From Candidatus Methanoperedentaceae archaeon (lineage in GTDB: Archaea > Halobacteriota > Methanosarcinia > Methanosarcinales > Methanoperedenaceae), in assembly GCA_014859785.1 (NCBI GenBank), contig JACUTP010000121.1, positions 1 to 5,664 of the forward strand: a stretch of 5,664 bases of DNA, given 5' to 3'. How positions within the stretch are numbered: the stretch's first letter is position 1; each line of letters starts with the position of its first letter. Under the pieces are notes generated by a model that saw only the letters and a program-made list of their open reading frames with translations, did no database searches and was not told the DNA's origin. The translations under genes were made by a program, and so were the position numbers. This document shows positions 1 through 5,448 of the stretch, piece after piece.

Positions 1-82
1 TACGGCAATTTTTGCCGCATTTATACGTCAGTTTGCCAGCATCATTAATAATTAATACCTATAAACCCAACCTGAGTATATT
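1..82. promoter_or_regulatory. Upstream region of the marker 8 gene with AT-rich promoter candidate and short hairpin
   Basis: No gene can be assigned here. Positions 3-17 form a perfect inverted repeat (CGGCAA, 3-base loop, TTGCCG) without a following T-run, so it is not a clear terminator. Two ATTAAT copies at 44-49 and 51-56 give an AT-rich element whose right half is centred about 29 bases before the ATG at 83, the distance expected of an archaeal TATA box driving a leaderless transcript. No Shine-Dalgarno site precedes that ATG, which agrees. On the minus strand an ATG at 20-18 opens a frame that runs off the window (MRQKLP) and lies at a similar distance from the same AT-rich block, so a divergent leaderless gene is possible but unproven. 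Confidence 0.3.
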
Positions 83-952
83 ATGACATCTAAAAATGAC
101 AGGCATGTAATGGAAGCCCTTGGCAAGACAAGGGTTGTCGTGGAAAACGGGAAAGTTGTCGAAGTCGGGGAGCCGCAGACAGAGTACTGCCCCATATTTG
201 ACAAGGTTCGCGGTATAAAGAAATTCACTTCGAAAACCGCTAAGGAAAATATTGAATTCAGGATAAAGGACTTCGGTATTTTCACAGAAGACAGGGAGCT
301 TGAGATGGAAATTTTCGTTGGCTTTGGTGCAAGCGAGACCTTCATGACAGGACTGCGGCGAGGATTGATTGATTCCTGTGTTACGGCATGTGACGGCGCT
401 GGAACAGTAATTACAAGCAACCCGAAGCTTACGCAGGGTATGGGTTCAAGGATTTCAGGACTTTCGGAAACCACACCAATCCCGAAACTCATTTCACGGA
501 TACAGGAACTGGGTGGTGTTGTACTTGACCCTGAAACCGCAAAACTTGACCAGGTAGAAGGCGTTAAAAAGGCAATTGGAATGGGGTTTAAGAATATAGG
601 CGTATCTGTCACAAACCCGGAGGACATGCGGGAAATCCGTGTGCTTGAAGAGAAACACGGTGTTTCAGTCGTGGGTTTCGGCGTTCATACAACAGGTATG
701 GCAGAGGATGAGGCTAAGGAATTTATCAGGCTTGTGGATATGACAACAGGATGCACATCCAGGTGGATCCGGGGATGCATCGCAGGGCATACCATTGCCC
801 AGTTCGGGACTGCGATTCCGATTTTTGCCATAAGCCAGTGCGGGAAGGAGCTTCTTCTTGAACGTGCAAAGGAAGTAACTGACCCAATCCTGATAAATAC
901 CATGAAACTTCCGGTGCAGCCTGAGGAAAAACAGCCAAGACCGCTTATTTAG
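83..952 (+). CDS. Methanogenesis marker protein 8 (DUF2099 family)
   Basis: The 289-residue product is recognised as methanogenesis marker protein 8, a conserved protein of unknown biochemical role found in archaea that carry methyl-coenzyme M reductase. It is probably cytoplasmic: no signal peptide or membrane segment is visible. Cysteines stand out: Cys36 in CPIFD, Cys99 and Cys103 in SCVTACDGAG, Cys224 and Cys232 in GCTSRWIRGC, and Cys253. Several lie in glycine-rich, well-conserved-looking stretches, so metal or cofactor binding is possible, but that is inference. Other notable segments are the GMGSRISGL stretch near 119-127 and VVGFGVHTTGM near 196-206. The ATG at 83 is the first in frame and has no Shine-Dalgarno site, which suggests a leaderless message. 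The gene ends 20 bp from the stop of the opposing DHQ synthase gene. The length appears complete and no frameshift is seen. Confidence 0.9.
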   Translation: MTSKNDRHVMEALGKTRVVVENGKVVEVGEPQTEYCPIFDKVRGIKKFTSKTAKENIEFRIKDFGIFTEDRELEMEIFVGFGASETFMTGLRRGLIDSCVTACDGAGTVITSNPKLTQGMGSRISGLSETTPIPKLISRIQELGGVVLDPETAKLDQVEGVKKAIGMGFKNIGVSVTNPEDMREIRVLEEKHGVSVVGFGVHTTGMAEDEAKEFIRLVDMTTGCTSRWIRGCIAGHTIAQFGTAIPIFAISQCGKELLLERAKEVTDPILINTMKLPVQPEEKQPRPLI

Positions 953-972
953 TCCTGTTTAAGGTGCTTGAA

Positions 973-2106
973 TTACTTCTCAATAATAGTCTCCTCAATC
1001 CTTATCCCGAAATGCCGAGCTGCCGCCTCGAAATATACCATTACCTCATCGCCTTCCTTGAGGTCGGTTACAGGCACAGGTTTCCCGTCTTTCCCGACAA
1101 GCTTTATGGTTTCAGCATTCTGGAGCAGGGTCTTAATCCTTGTTCCTTCAACTTCCGCTTCCACAAGCATCAAGGGTCGTCTCTCGATTTTGACCCTGCC
1201 GATAACAGCCTGCCGGGTTTCACCATTTGAGTTTATTAGCAGTACGTCGTCACCTGAATTGAGTTCCGAAAGATAGCGCGTCTTCTCACCTATCCTTATG
1301 TAGGCATGAACCGCGCCGGCGTTCACCCTGAACGGGCGGGCTGCAACGTAAGGGCTTTCATCTGATTCGGAATTCACAAGAAACAAACCGTTACTCTGTG
1401 AACCTATAAGCATTCCCTCACCCGGAACCATAAGTGATGCCGTATCAACACAGACACGGTCACCCATTCCTACCTGTTTTACCTTTGTAACCTTTGCCGG
1501 GACAAGAGGGATTTTTTCCATTCCAGACCTGTCCCTTACGGCAATGGTCTTCTTAATCTCCGAAAGGTTATCCGTTTCAAGAAGCACACCATCAGCGCCG
1601 TGTTCAAGAGTTTCAAGTGCAAGCTTTGCCTCATCTGAATTCCGGACGCCTGCTATAATCCCAACATCAAGTGTCTGGAGACCTGCAATCAGGTTCTCAA
1701 GAGGGATGACTTTCCAGTCAGTACCGATAACTATCAGGTGGTCGCATGATTTCCCGAGTTCTACTGCGAACTGCTCGTATTTCTTGTTCTTTATAACCAC
1801 AAACCCTGCAACTGTTTTACCTTCCCTGACAAGCTGGTTTGCCCTTGCAATATCCTCTGAACCAGATATTTCGGAAGGGAGAGGTTTTGTCCCGTCACCT
1901 TCACTTCCGATTCCAACGACCACGATATCAGCTTCGTTATCAGGCGCTGCAACCATGATATTGCATAGTTCTTTTGCCCTTGCAACATCTCCGGCTTTCA
2001 GGAGTACGCAGTCTGCCCCGGATTCGATTCCTGTGGTAACCAGGGTCTTGTTGTCATCCCAGTTTCCGCCATCTGCTTTTATCCAGACGGCTTTTTCATT
2101 TCTCAC
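973..2106 (-). CDS. aroB': 3-dehydroquinate synthase II (archaeal type)
   Basis: This 377-residue protein matches the archaeal 3-dehydroquinate synthase II family typified by MJ1249, and is unrelated to bacterial AroB. Family members use NAD+ to deaminate 2-amino-3,7-dideoxy-D-threo-hept-6-ulosonate oxidatively and cyclise the product to 3-dehydroquinate, releasing ammonia. Family blocks are visible in order: DWKVIPLENLIA (130-141), GMGDRVCVDT (213-222), GEGMLIGS (229-236), YVAARPFRVNAGAVHAY (253-269), GRVKIERRPL (303-312), LLQNAETI (327-334) and the C-terminal ARHFG...ETIIEK. The start is GTG at 2106-2104, overlapping the TGA of the upstream ADH synthase gene by 4 bp, with a GGAGG site 7 bases before it. 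The arrangement implies translational coupling and one transcript for the two enzymes. The length is full and no key block is missing. Later shikimate genes are not in the window. Confidence 0.95.
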   Translation of the reverse strand: MRNEKAVWIKADGGNWDDNKTLVTTGIESGADCVLLKAGDVARAKELCNIMVAAPDNEADIVVVGIGSEGDGTKPLPSEISGSEDIARANQLVREGKTVAGFVVIKNKKYEQFAVELGKSCDHLIVIGTDWKVIPLENLIAGLQTLDVGIIAGVRNSDEAKLALETLEHGADGVLLETDNLSEIKKTIAVRDRSGMEKIPLVPAKVTKVKQVGMGDRVCVDTASLMVPGEGMLIGSQSNGLFLVNSESDESPYVAARPFRVNAGAVHAYIRIGEKTRYLSELNSGDDVLLINSNGETRQAVIGRVKIERRPLMLVEAEVEGTRIKTLLQNAETIKLVGKDGKPVPVTDLKEGDEVMVYFEAAARHFGIRIEETIIEK

Positions 2107-2900
2107 CGCAGTGCCTCCATGGCTTCTTCCACGCTTCTGCCTTTGTGGACAACAAGCGTAAGTGCGCGCGTCATTGCACCCGGGTTATCGTGCTGGAATA
2201 CATTCCGCCCTATTGCCACACCTCTTCCTCCTGCCTCGACCGCATCACGCACCATTGCAAGGAACTCTTCATCAGAATTTGCCTTTGGTCCGCCTGCCAT
2301 GACCACGGGCACAGGACAGCCTTCCACTACTGTTTTGAATGAGTCCGCATCACCTGTAAAATTGGTTTTAATTATATCTGCCCCGAGTTCTGCTCCTGCG
2401 CGGGCTACGTGTGCAACTGCTTCAGGGTCGTTTGGGTCTTTTATGTTCTTTCCGCGGGGATACATCATCGCGATTAGCGGCATTCCCCAGTGGTTGCAAT
2501 CTTCTGCCACCATCCCGAGTTTATGTAACTGGGAGGATTCTGTTTCAGAGCCGATATTGATATGCACGCTGACAGCATCAGCACCCATCTTGAGTGCCTC
2601 TTCTACAGTACATACCTGAACCTTATCGTTAGGGTCAGGACCAAGGGATGTGGAAGCGCTCAGGTGTATGATGAGACCGATATCCCGACCGTACCCGCGG
2701 TGTCCGTGCTGCGGCATACCTTTCTGTAAAAGTACTGCATTTGCTCCGCCATCTGCAACCCTGTTAACAATCTCTGCAAGGTCTATAATCCCTTTAATCG
2801 GGCCCATTGATGTACCGTGATCCATAGGAATAATTACCATGTTCCCGCTTTCCCTGTCCATTATACGTTCAAGACGAATTTTCTTACCGATTTCTGTCAA
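2103..2900 (-). CDS. aroA': 2-amino-3,7-dideoxy-D-threo-hept-6-ulosonate (ADH) synthase
   Basis: The 265-residue product belongs to the class I aldolase family (DeoC/LacD/FbaB fold) and closely resembles MJ0400, the archaeal ADH synthase. That enzyme transfers a three-carbon unit from 6-deoxy-5-ketofructose 1-phosphate to L-aspartate semialdehyde, the first step of the DAHP-independent route to aromatic amino acids. Hallmarks are visible: Asp27 in PMDHGTSMGP, Tyr147 in AMMYPRGK, the Schiff-base lysine Lys178 in ADIIKTNFTGD, and the phosphate-binding segments MAGGPK (201-206) and GVAIGRNVFQH (227-237). The start is TTG at 2900-2898. It is preferred over the ATG at codon 14 because a GGTGAT site lies 5 bases upstream and because the region IGKKIRLERI matches the family N-terminus. 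It is the first gene of the operon and overlaps DHQ synthase II by 4 bp. A plain fructose-bisphosphate aldolase is the main alternative, made unlikely by the neighbour. Confidence 0.94.
   Translation of the reverse strand: MTEIGKKIRLERIMDRESGNMVIIPMDHGTSMGPIKGIIDLAEIVNRVADGGANAVLLQKGMPQHGHRGYGRDIGLIIHLSASTSLGPDPNDKVQVCTVEEALKMGADAVSVHINIGSETESSQLHKLGMVAEDCNHWGMPLIAMMYPRGKNIKDPNDPEAVAHVARAGAELGADIIKTNFTGDADSFKTVVEGCPVPVVMAGGPKANSDEEFLAMVRDAVEAGGRGVAIGRNVFQHDNPGAMTRALTLVVHKGRSVEEAMEALR
2113..2118 (-). promoter_or_regulatory. Ribosome binding site of the DHQ synthase II gene
   Basis: GGAGGC on the minus strand, inside the last codons of the ADH synthase gene, ends 6-7 bases before the GTG at 2106. 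It supports that non-ATG start and the coupled translation of the two genes. Confidence 0.7.
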
Positions 2901-2905
2901 TTTAA

Positions 2906-2911
2906 ATCACC
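2906..2911 (-). promoter_or_regulatory. Ribosome binding site deciding the TTG start of ADH synthase
   Basis: GGTGAT on the minus strand is a perfect complement to the 3' tail of archaeal 16S rRNA (AUCACC) and stands 5 bases before TTG at 2900. There is no in-frame ATG until codon 14, so this site decides the start. Confidence 0.75.
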
Positions 2912-2919
2912 ATTCCATG

Positions 2920-2949
2920 TTACTGTGTTACACACTTACACATTATTAC
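2920..2949. promoter_or_regulatory. Candidate operator between the aromatic operon and the regulator gene
   Basis: An odd-centred 11-bp palindrome, TGTGTTACACA, lies at 2924-2934, on top of the start of transcription predicted for the aromatic operon. TTAC also recurs at 2920, 2928 and 2936, exactly 8 bp apart, and again at 2946. A protein bound here would block RNA polymerase on the minus strand. Which protein binds, if any, is not known; the divergent Cro/C1-type regulator is the obvious candidate. Confidence 0.4.
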
Positions 2950-2955
2950 GGCATA

Positions 2956-2963
2956 TATATTTA
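2956..2963 (-). promoter_or_regulatory. TATA box of the aromatic operon
   Basis: TAAATATA on the minus strand sits about 60 bases before the TTG start. With the usual archaeal spacing it predicts transcription from about 2934, giving a leader of roughly 33 bases that contains the ribosome binding site. It is inferred from sequence and spacing only. Confidence 0.5.
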
Positions 2964-2984
2964 TCGCCATGTGCAACCACCTCA

Positions 2985-2992
2985 TTTATATA
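2985..2992 (+). promoter_or_regulatory. TATA box of the regulator gene (leaderless promoter)
   Basis: TTTATATA is a near-ideal archaeal TATA element. Its centre is about 27 bases before the ATG at 3016, so transcription should begin at or next to the start codon. There is no Shine-Dalgarno site ahead of that ATG, which fits a leaderless message. Confidence 0.65.
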
Positions 2993-3015
2993 GAAGTAAA
3001 AACAATCGAATTTTG

Positions 3016-3984
3016 ATGAACAAGGAATTGCTTATATTACGGGTTATCTCGGTATTAAGCAAAGCTGGTTTTATAATTTCCGCACGCTGCGATATCAGGC
3101 CAAGGAGTTTTGACATAGCAGCAAGACAGGACGAGCTATTATTGCTAATTAAAGTACTGTACAATATTGACGGGTTAAACGAAGAAACAGCAAACGAGAT
3201 TGTATACATTTCCAAACACCTTGACGGGCACCCGGTAATAATAGGTGAAAAAACCCGCGACCACTCCCTTGAATCTGGTGTTGTTTACTTCAGGTACGGA
3301 ATCCCTGCAATAGATGCGGATACACTGCACGATTATTTCATCGAGGAAACGCCGCCACTAATTTATGCAGCACATGGCGGGCTGTACGTGAATATAGATG
3401 GTGAAACCCTGAAAAATGAACGGAACAGGAAAAACACATCACTCGGAACGCTTGCTACCCATCTCGGAGTTTCAAGAAGGACAATCAGCAAGTACGAAGA
3501 GGGTGAAATGGCTGCCAGCGTGGACGTTGCCGTTAAACTTGAAGAAATAATGGACAGGGGATTTGCAACCGCTGTTAACCTTTTTGATGAAGTTCGTGTT
3601 AATGAGGAAATAAAACGCGAAAGTAGCTGTAACGACTCAACGGATATTCTTTCCAAACTTGAGGAAATCGGGTTTGACGTACTGCCAACATGGCATGCGC
3701 CTTTTGACGCAGTATCTCTCTCCTCAGGTCGTAAAAACGAAAATGCAAAGATATTGACAGGTGTTGGTGAATTTACAAATACCATGCTCAAGAAAGCACA
3801 TCTTATGAGCAGCATCTCAGAAGTCACCCTGACCCAATCACTCCTTATTGTTAACGGGGTCATTAAAGCGAAAAATATTGAGAAAACAATCCTTGTGGAG
3901 ACAAAAGAACTCAATAATTTCGATGATAGTGACGATTTTATAAACCTTATTGAAGAACGGCGGGGCAAAATAAAGGTTTCATGA
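3016..3984 (+). CDS. Archaeal HTH-type (Cro/C1) transcriptional regulator, COG1395-like
   Basis: The 322-residue protein resembles the archaeal family annotated as putative HTH-type transcriptional regulatory proteins (COG1395-like). A Cro/C1 helix-turn-helix lies near 130-185, with SLGTLATHLGVSRRTISKYEEGE as its core. It is flanked by an N-terminal domain (about 1-125, containing PRSFDIAARQDELLLLIKVL and VVYFRYGIPAI) and a C-terminal domain (about 210-322). The two flanking domains look like diverged copies of one another. The N-terminal one recalls the PD-(D/E)XK nuclease fold, but the expected acidic residue before Lys46 is leucine, so any catalysis is unlikely. ATG at 3016 is chosen over the longer upstream frame because the TATA box at 2985 predicts leaderless transcription there and the extension would cross the opposing promoter. 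It is transcribed divergently from the aromatic operon, so control of that operon or of itself is plausible. The regulated genes are not known from sequence. Confidence 0.85.
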   Translation: MNKELLILRVISVLSKAGFIISARCDIRPRSFDIAARQDELLLLIKVLYNIDGLNEETANEIVYISKHLDGHPVIIGEKTRDHSLESGVVYFRYGIPAIDADTLHDYFIEETPPLIYAAHGGLYVNIDGETLKNERNRKNTSLGTLATHLGVSRRTISKYEEGEMAASVDVAVKLEEIMDRGFATAVNLFDEVRVNEEIKRESSCNDSTDILSKLEEIGFDVLPTWHAPFDAVSLSSGRKNENAKILTGVGEFTNTMLKKAHLMSSISEVTLTQSLLIVNGVIKAKNIEKTILVETKELNNFDDSDDFINLIEERRGKIKVS

Positions 3985-4092
3985 TACGGCAGTAAATACT
4001 ATCAATAGAAATGCCGCCCACAAAATTGGAATATACTGCGAAAATGATTTCTCTTATAAGTGACTTATTTAAATGGTATAAAAGGTGGACAG
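3985..4092 (+). promoter_or_regulatory. Promoter region of the RuBisCO gene with a 13-bp palindrome
   Basis: The 108-bp gap ahead of the RuBisCO gene contains a perfect odd-centred palindrome, ATAAGTGACTTAT, at 4056-4068. Its one-base loop cannot form an RNA hairpin, so it reads better as a DNA protein site. A possible TATA element, AATATACT near 4030-4037, would place the start of transcription at about 4059, inside the palindrome. The later AT stretch TTTAAAT at 4068-4074 is too close to the start codon to give a message containing the ribosome binding site. The promoter assignment is tentative. Confidence 0.4.
4083..4087 (+). promoter_or_regulatory. Ribosome binding site deciding the RuBisCO start
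   Basis: AGGTG, 5 bases before ATG at 4093, complements the 16S tail. The earlier in-frame GTG at 4060 has no such site, and the extra 11 residues it would add have no counterpart in form III RuBisCO N-termini as I recall them. Confidence 0.65.
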
Positions 4093-5382
4093 ATGGCTGG
4101 AAAAATTGACTGGTATGACGAATTTGTTAAACCGGACCATAAACCCATAAATGACGAGATGGTTTGCCTGTATTATTTTGAACCTGCAAAAGGCATAACC
4201 GCAGAAGAAGCGGCAGGGAGAATCGCTTCTGAAAGTTCAGCAGGTACATGGACAACATTGCACGACCTTCCTGCAAGGGTTGAGAAAATAAAAGCCCACG
4301 CTTTTGAAATAAAAGGCAAATACGTGAAAGTGGCTTACCCGCTTGACCTCTGGGAGCCTGGAAACGCACCACAGTTATTGAGCGGGATTGCAGGCAATAT
4401 CTTTGGTATGAAGGCGTTGCGAAACCTCAGGCTTGTGGATGCAACGCTTCCTGAAAAATACATCCGGTCTTTCAGGGGACCTAACCACGGGGTTAAAGGC
4501 ATCCGCTCAATCCTTAATATCAAGAAGCGCCCGATAACCGGTGCTGTCCCGAAACCGAAAATCGGGTTTACCGCGGCAGAGCATGCAGGTGTTGCATTTG
4601 AAACATGGATGGGCGGGTTTGACCTCTGTAAAGATGACGAGAACCTCACATCCACTTCGTTTAACCGCTTTGAAGACAGGGTTGAAAAAATGGCAAAGCT
4701 CAGGGACAGGGCTGAAACACAAACAGGAGAACAGAAAGACGCACTGCTGAACATAACCGGGGAAACTAACGAGATGATACGAAAAGCCCGTCTACTTCAC
4801 GATAACGGATGGGGGTTTGCCATGATTGACGTGGTTACGTGCGGAACAGCATCGGTGCAGACCCTGCGGGATGAGTGTGCAGACCTTGGTATTGCAATCC
4901 ATGCTCACCGCGCCATGCATGCTGCGTTTGACCGCAACCCGAAACACGGGATTTCCATGTATTTCCTTGCAAAGATAATGAGACTCATTGGTGTTGATGA
5001 AATACATGTCGGAACTGCTGTCGGGAAACTTGTCGGGACAAAAAAAGAAGTATCCGGCATTGCCGGCATGCTTCGCGAAAATAAAGTGGCAGGACCCTAT
5101 CTCTCGCAGGACTGGGGTTCGATTAAACCTGTGATGCCCGTTTCTTCAGGCGGGCTTCATCCTGGTCTTGTACCACCTGTGATGAATCTATTCGGTAATG
5201 ATTTTACCCTTCTTGTCAGCGGAGGAATACACGGGCATCCGGCTGGAACACGTGCAGGAGCGGCTGCTGTCATGCAGGCAATTGATGCTGTAATGGAGGG
5301 AATTGATTTAAACGAATACGCCAAAAAAAATAAAGAATTGAAGCAGGCACTTGATAAATGGGAATACCTGAAACCAAGATAA
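4093..5382 (+). CDS. rbcL: Form III ribulose-1,5-bisphosphate carboxylase large subunit
   Basis: The 429-residue product is an archaeal (form III) RuBisCO, fixing CO2 on ribulose 1,5-bisphosphate to give two 3-phosphoglycerates. In spinach numbering the catalytic residues are present: Glu60 (Glu47 here, in ESSAGTWTT), Asn123 (Asn102, GNIFG), Lys175 and Lys177 (Lys154, Lys156 in VPKPKIG), the carbamylated Lys201 with Asp203 and Glu204 (Lys180, Asp182, Glu183 in KDDENL), His294 and Arg295 (His272, Arg273), His327 (His305), loop 6 Lys334 (Lys312) and Ser379 (Ser352, SSGGLHPG). The VPKPK form of the lysine motif is typical of form III. Gly403 appears to be Ser376 and Glu336 to be Val314. The complete catalytic set argues against a form IV RuBisCO-like protein. 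No AMP phosphorylase, ribose-1,5-bisphosphate isomerase, phosphoribulokinase or small subunit gene lies nearby, so its substrate supply cannot be read from this window. Confidence 0.95.
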   Translation: MAGKIDWYDEFVKPDHKPINDEMVCLYYFEPAKGITAEEAAGRIASESSAGTWTTLHDLPARVEKIKAHAFEIKGKYVKVAYPLDLWEPGNAPQLLSGIAGNIFGMKALRNLRLVDATLPEKYIRSFRGPNHGVKGIRSILNIKKRPITGAVPKPKIGFTAAEHAGVAFETWMGGFDLCKDDENLTSTSFNRFEDRVEKMAKLRDRAETQTGEQKDALLNITGETNEMIRKARLLHDNGWGFAMIDVVTCGTASVQTLRDECADLGIAIHAHRAMHAAFDRNPKHGISMYFLAKIMRLIGVDEIHVGTAVGKLVGTKKEVSGIAGMLRENKVAGPYLSQDWGSIKPVMPVSSGGLHPGLVPPVMNLFGNDFTLLVSGGIHGHPAGTRAGAAAVMQAIDAVMEGIDLNEYAKKNKELKQALDKWEYLKPR

Positions 5383-5448
5383 TGCTTCTGGTTTTACCAC
5401 ATTTATCGTATGGTTATTCCGGGGATTCCTGTGAAAATAGTTTTTTCA
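5383..5448 (+). terminator. Possible T-run terminator after RuBisCO
   Basis: The short space between the RuBisCO stop and the opposing gene's stop contains a run of six T on the plus strand at 5441-5446, sufficient in principle for archaeal intrinsic termination. No stable hairpin precedes it. The call rests on the T-run alone. Confidence 0.3.

Noticed and set aside
52..627. Long minus-strand open frame opposite marker protein 8
   Set aside because: It overlaps a recognised family member on the other strand and its composition is typical of an antisense shadow.
953..972. Bidirectional terminator between marker 8 and DHQ synthase II
   Set aside because: The 20-bp gap has neither a hairpin nor a T-run longer than three.
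1544..2161. Long plus-strand open frame opposite DHQ synthase II
   Set aside because: It is a serine- and proline-rich antisense shadow of a confidently identified gene.
2839..3015. N-terminal extension of the regulator reading frame back to 2839
   Set aside because: It crosses the opposing ADH synthase start and both TATA boxes, its residues look non-coding, and the TATA box at 2985 predicts transcription starting at the ATG of 3016.
3363..3968. Long minus-strand open frame opposite the regulator
   Set aside because: Serine-rich shadow of the regulator coding strand with no recognisable domain.
1..3991. TACGGCA repeated at 1, 2947 and 3985 in intergenic DNA
   Set aside because: The same 7-mer also occurs inside coding sequence near 382 and 1537, so it is not specific to regulatory regions.
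3987..4016. CGGCA and TGCCG arms after the regulator stop as a terminator hairpin
   Set aside because: Only five paired bases around a 20-base loop and no T-run after it; too weak to call.
4060..4092. RuBisCO start at GTG 4060
   Set aside because: No Shine-Dalgarno site precedes it, it lies in the 13-bp palindrome, and ATG 4093 has AGGTG at proper spacing and gives the family-like N-terminus.
4093..5382. RuBisCO-like protein (form IV) alternative
   Set aside because: The carbamylated lysine, its metal-binding Asp and Glu, both KPK lysines and the loop 6 lysine are all present.
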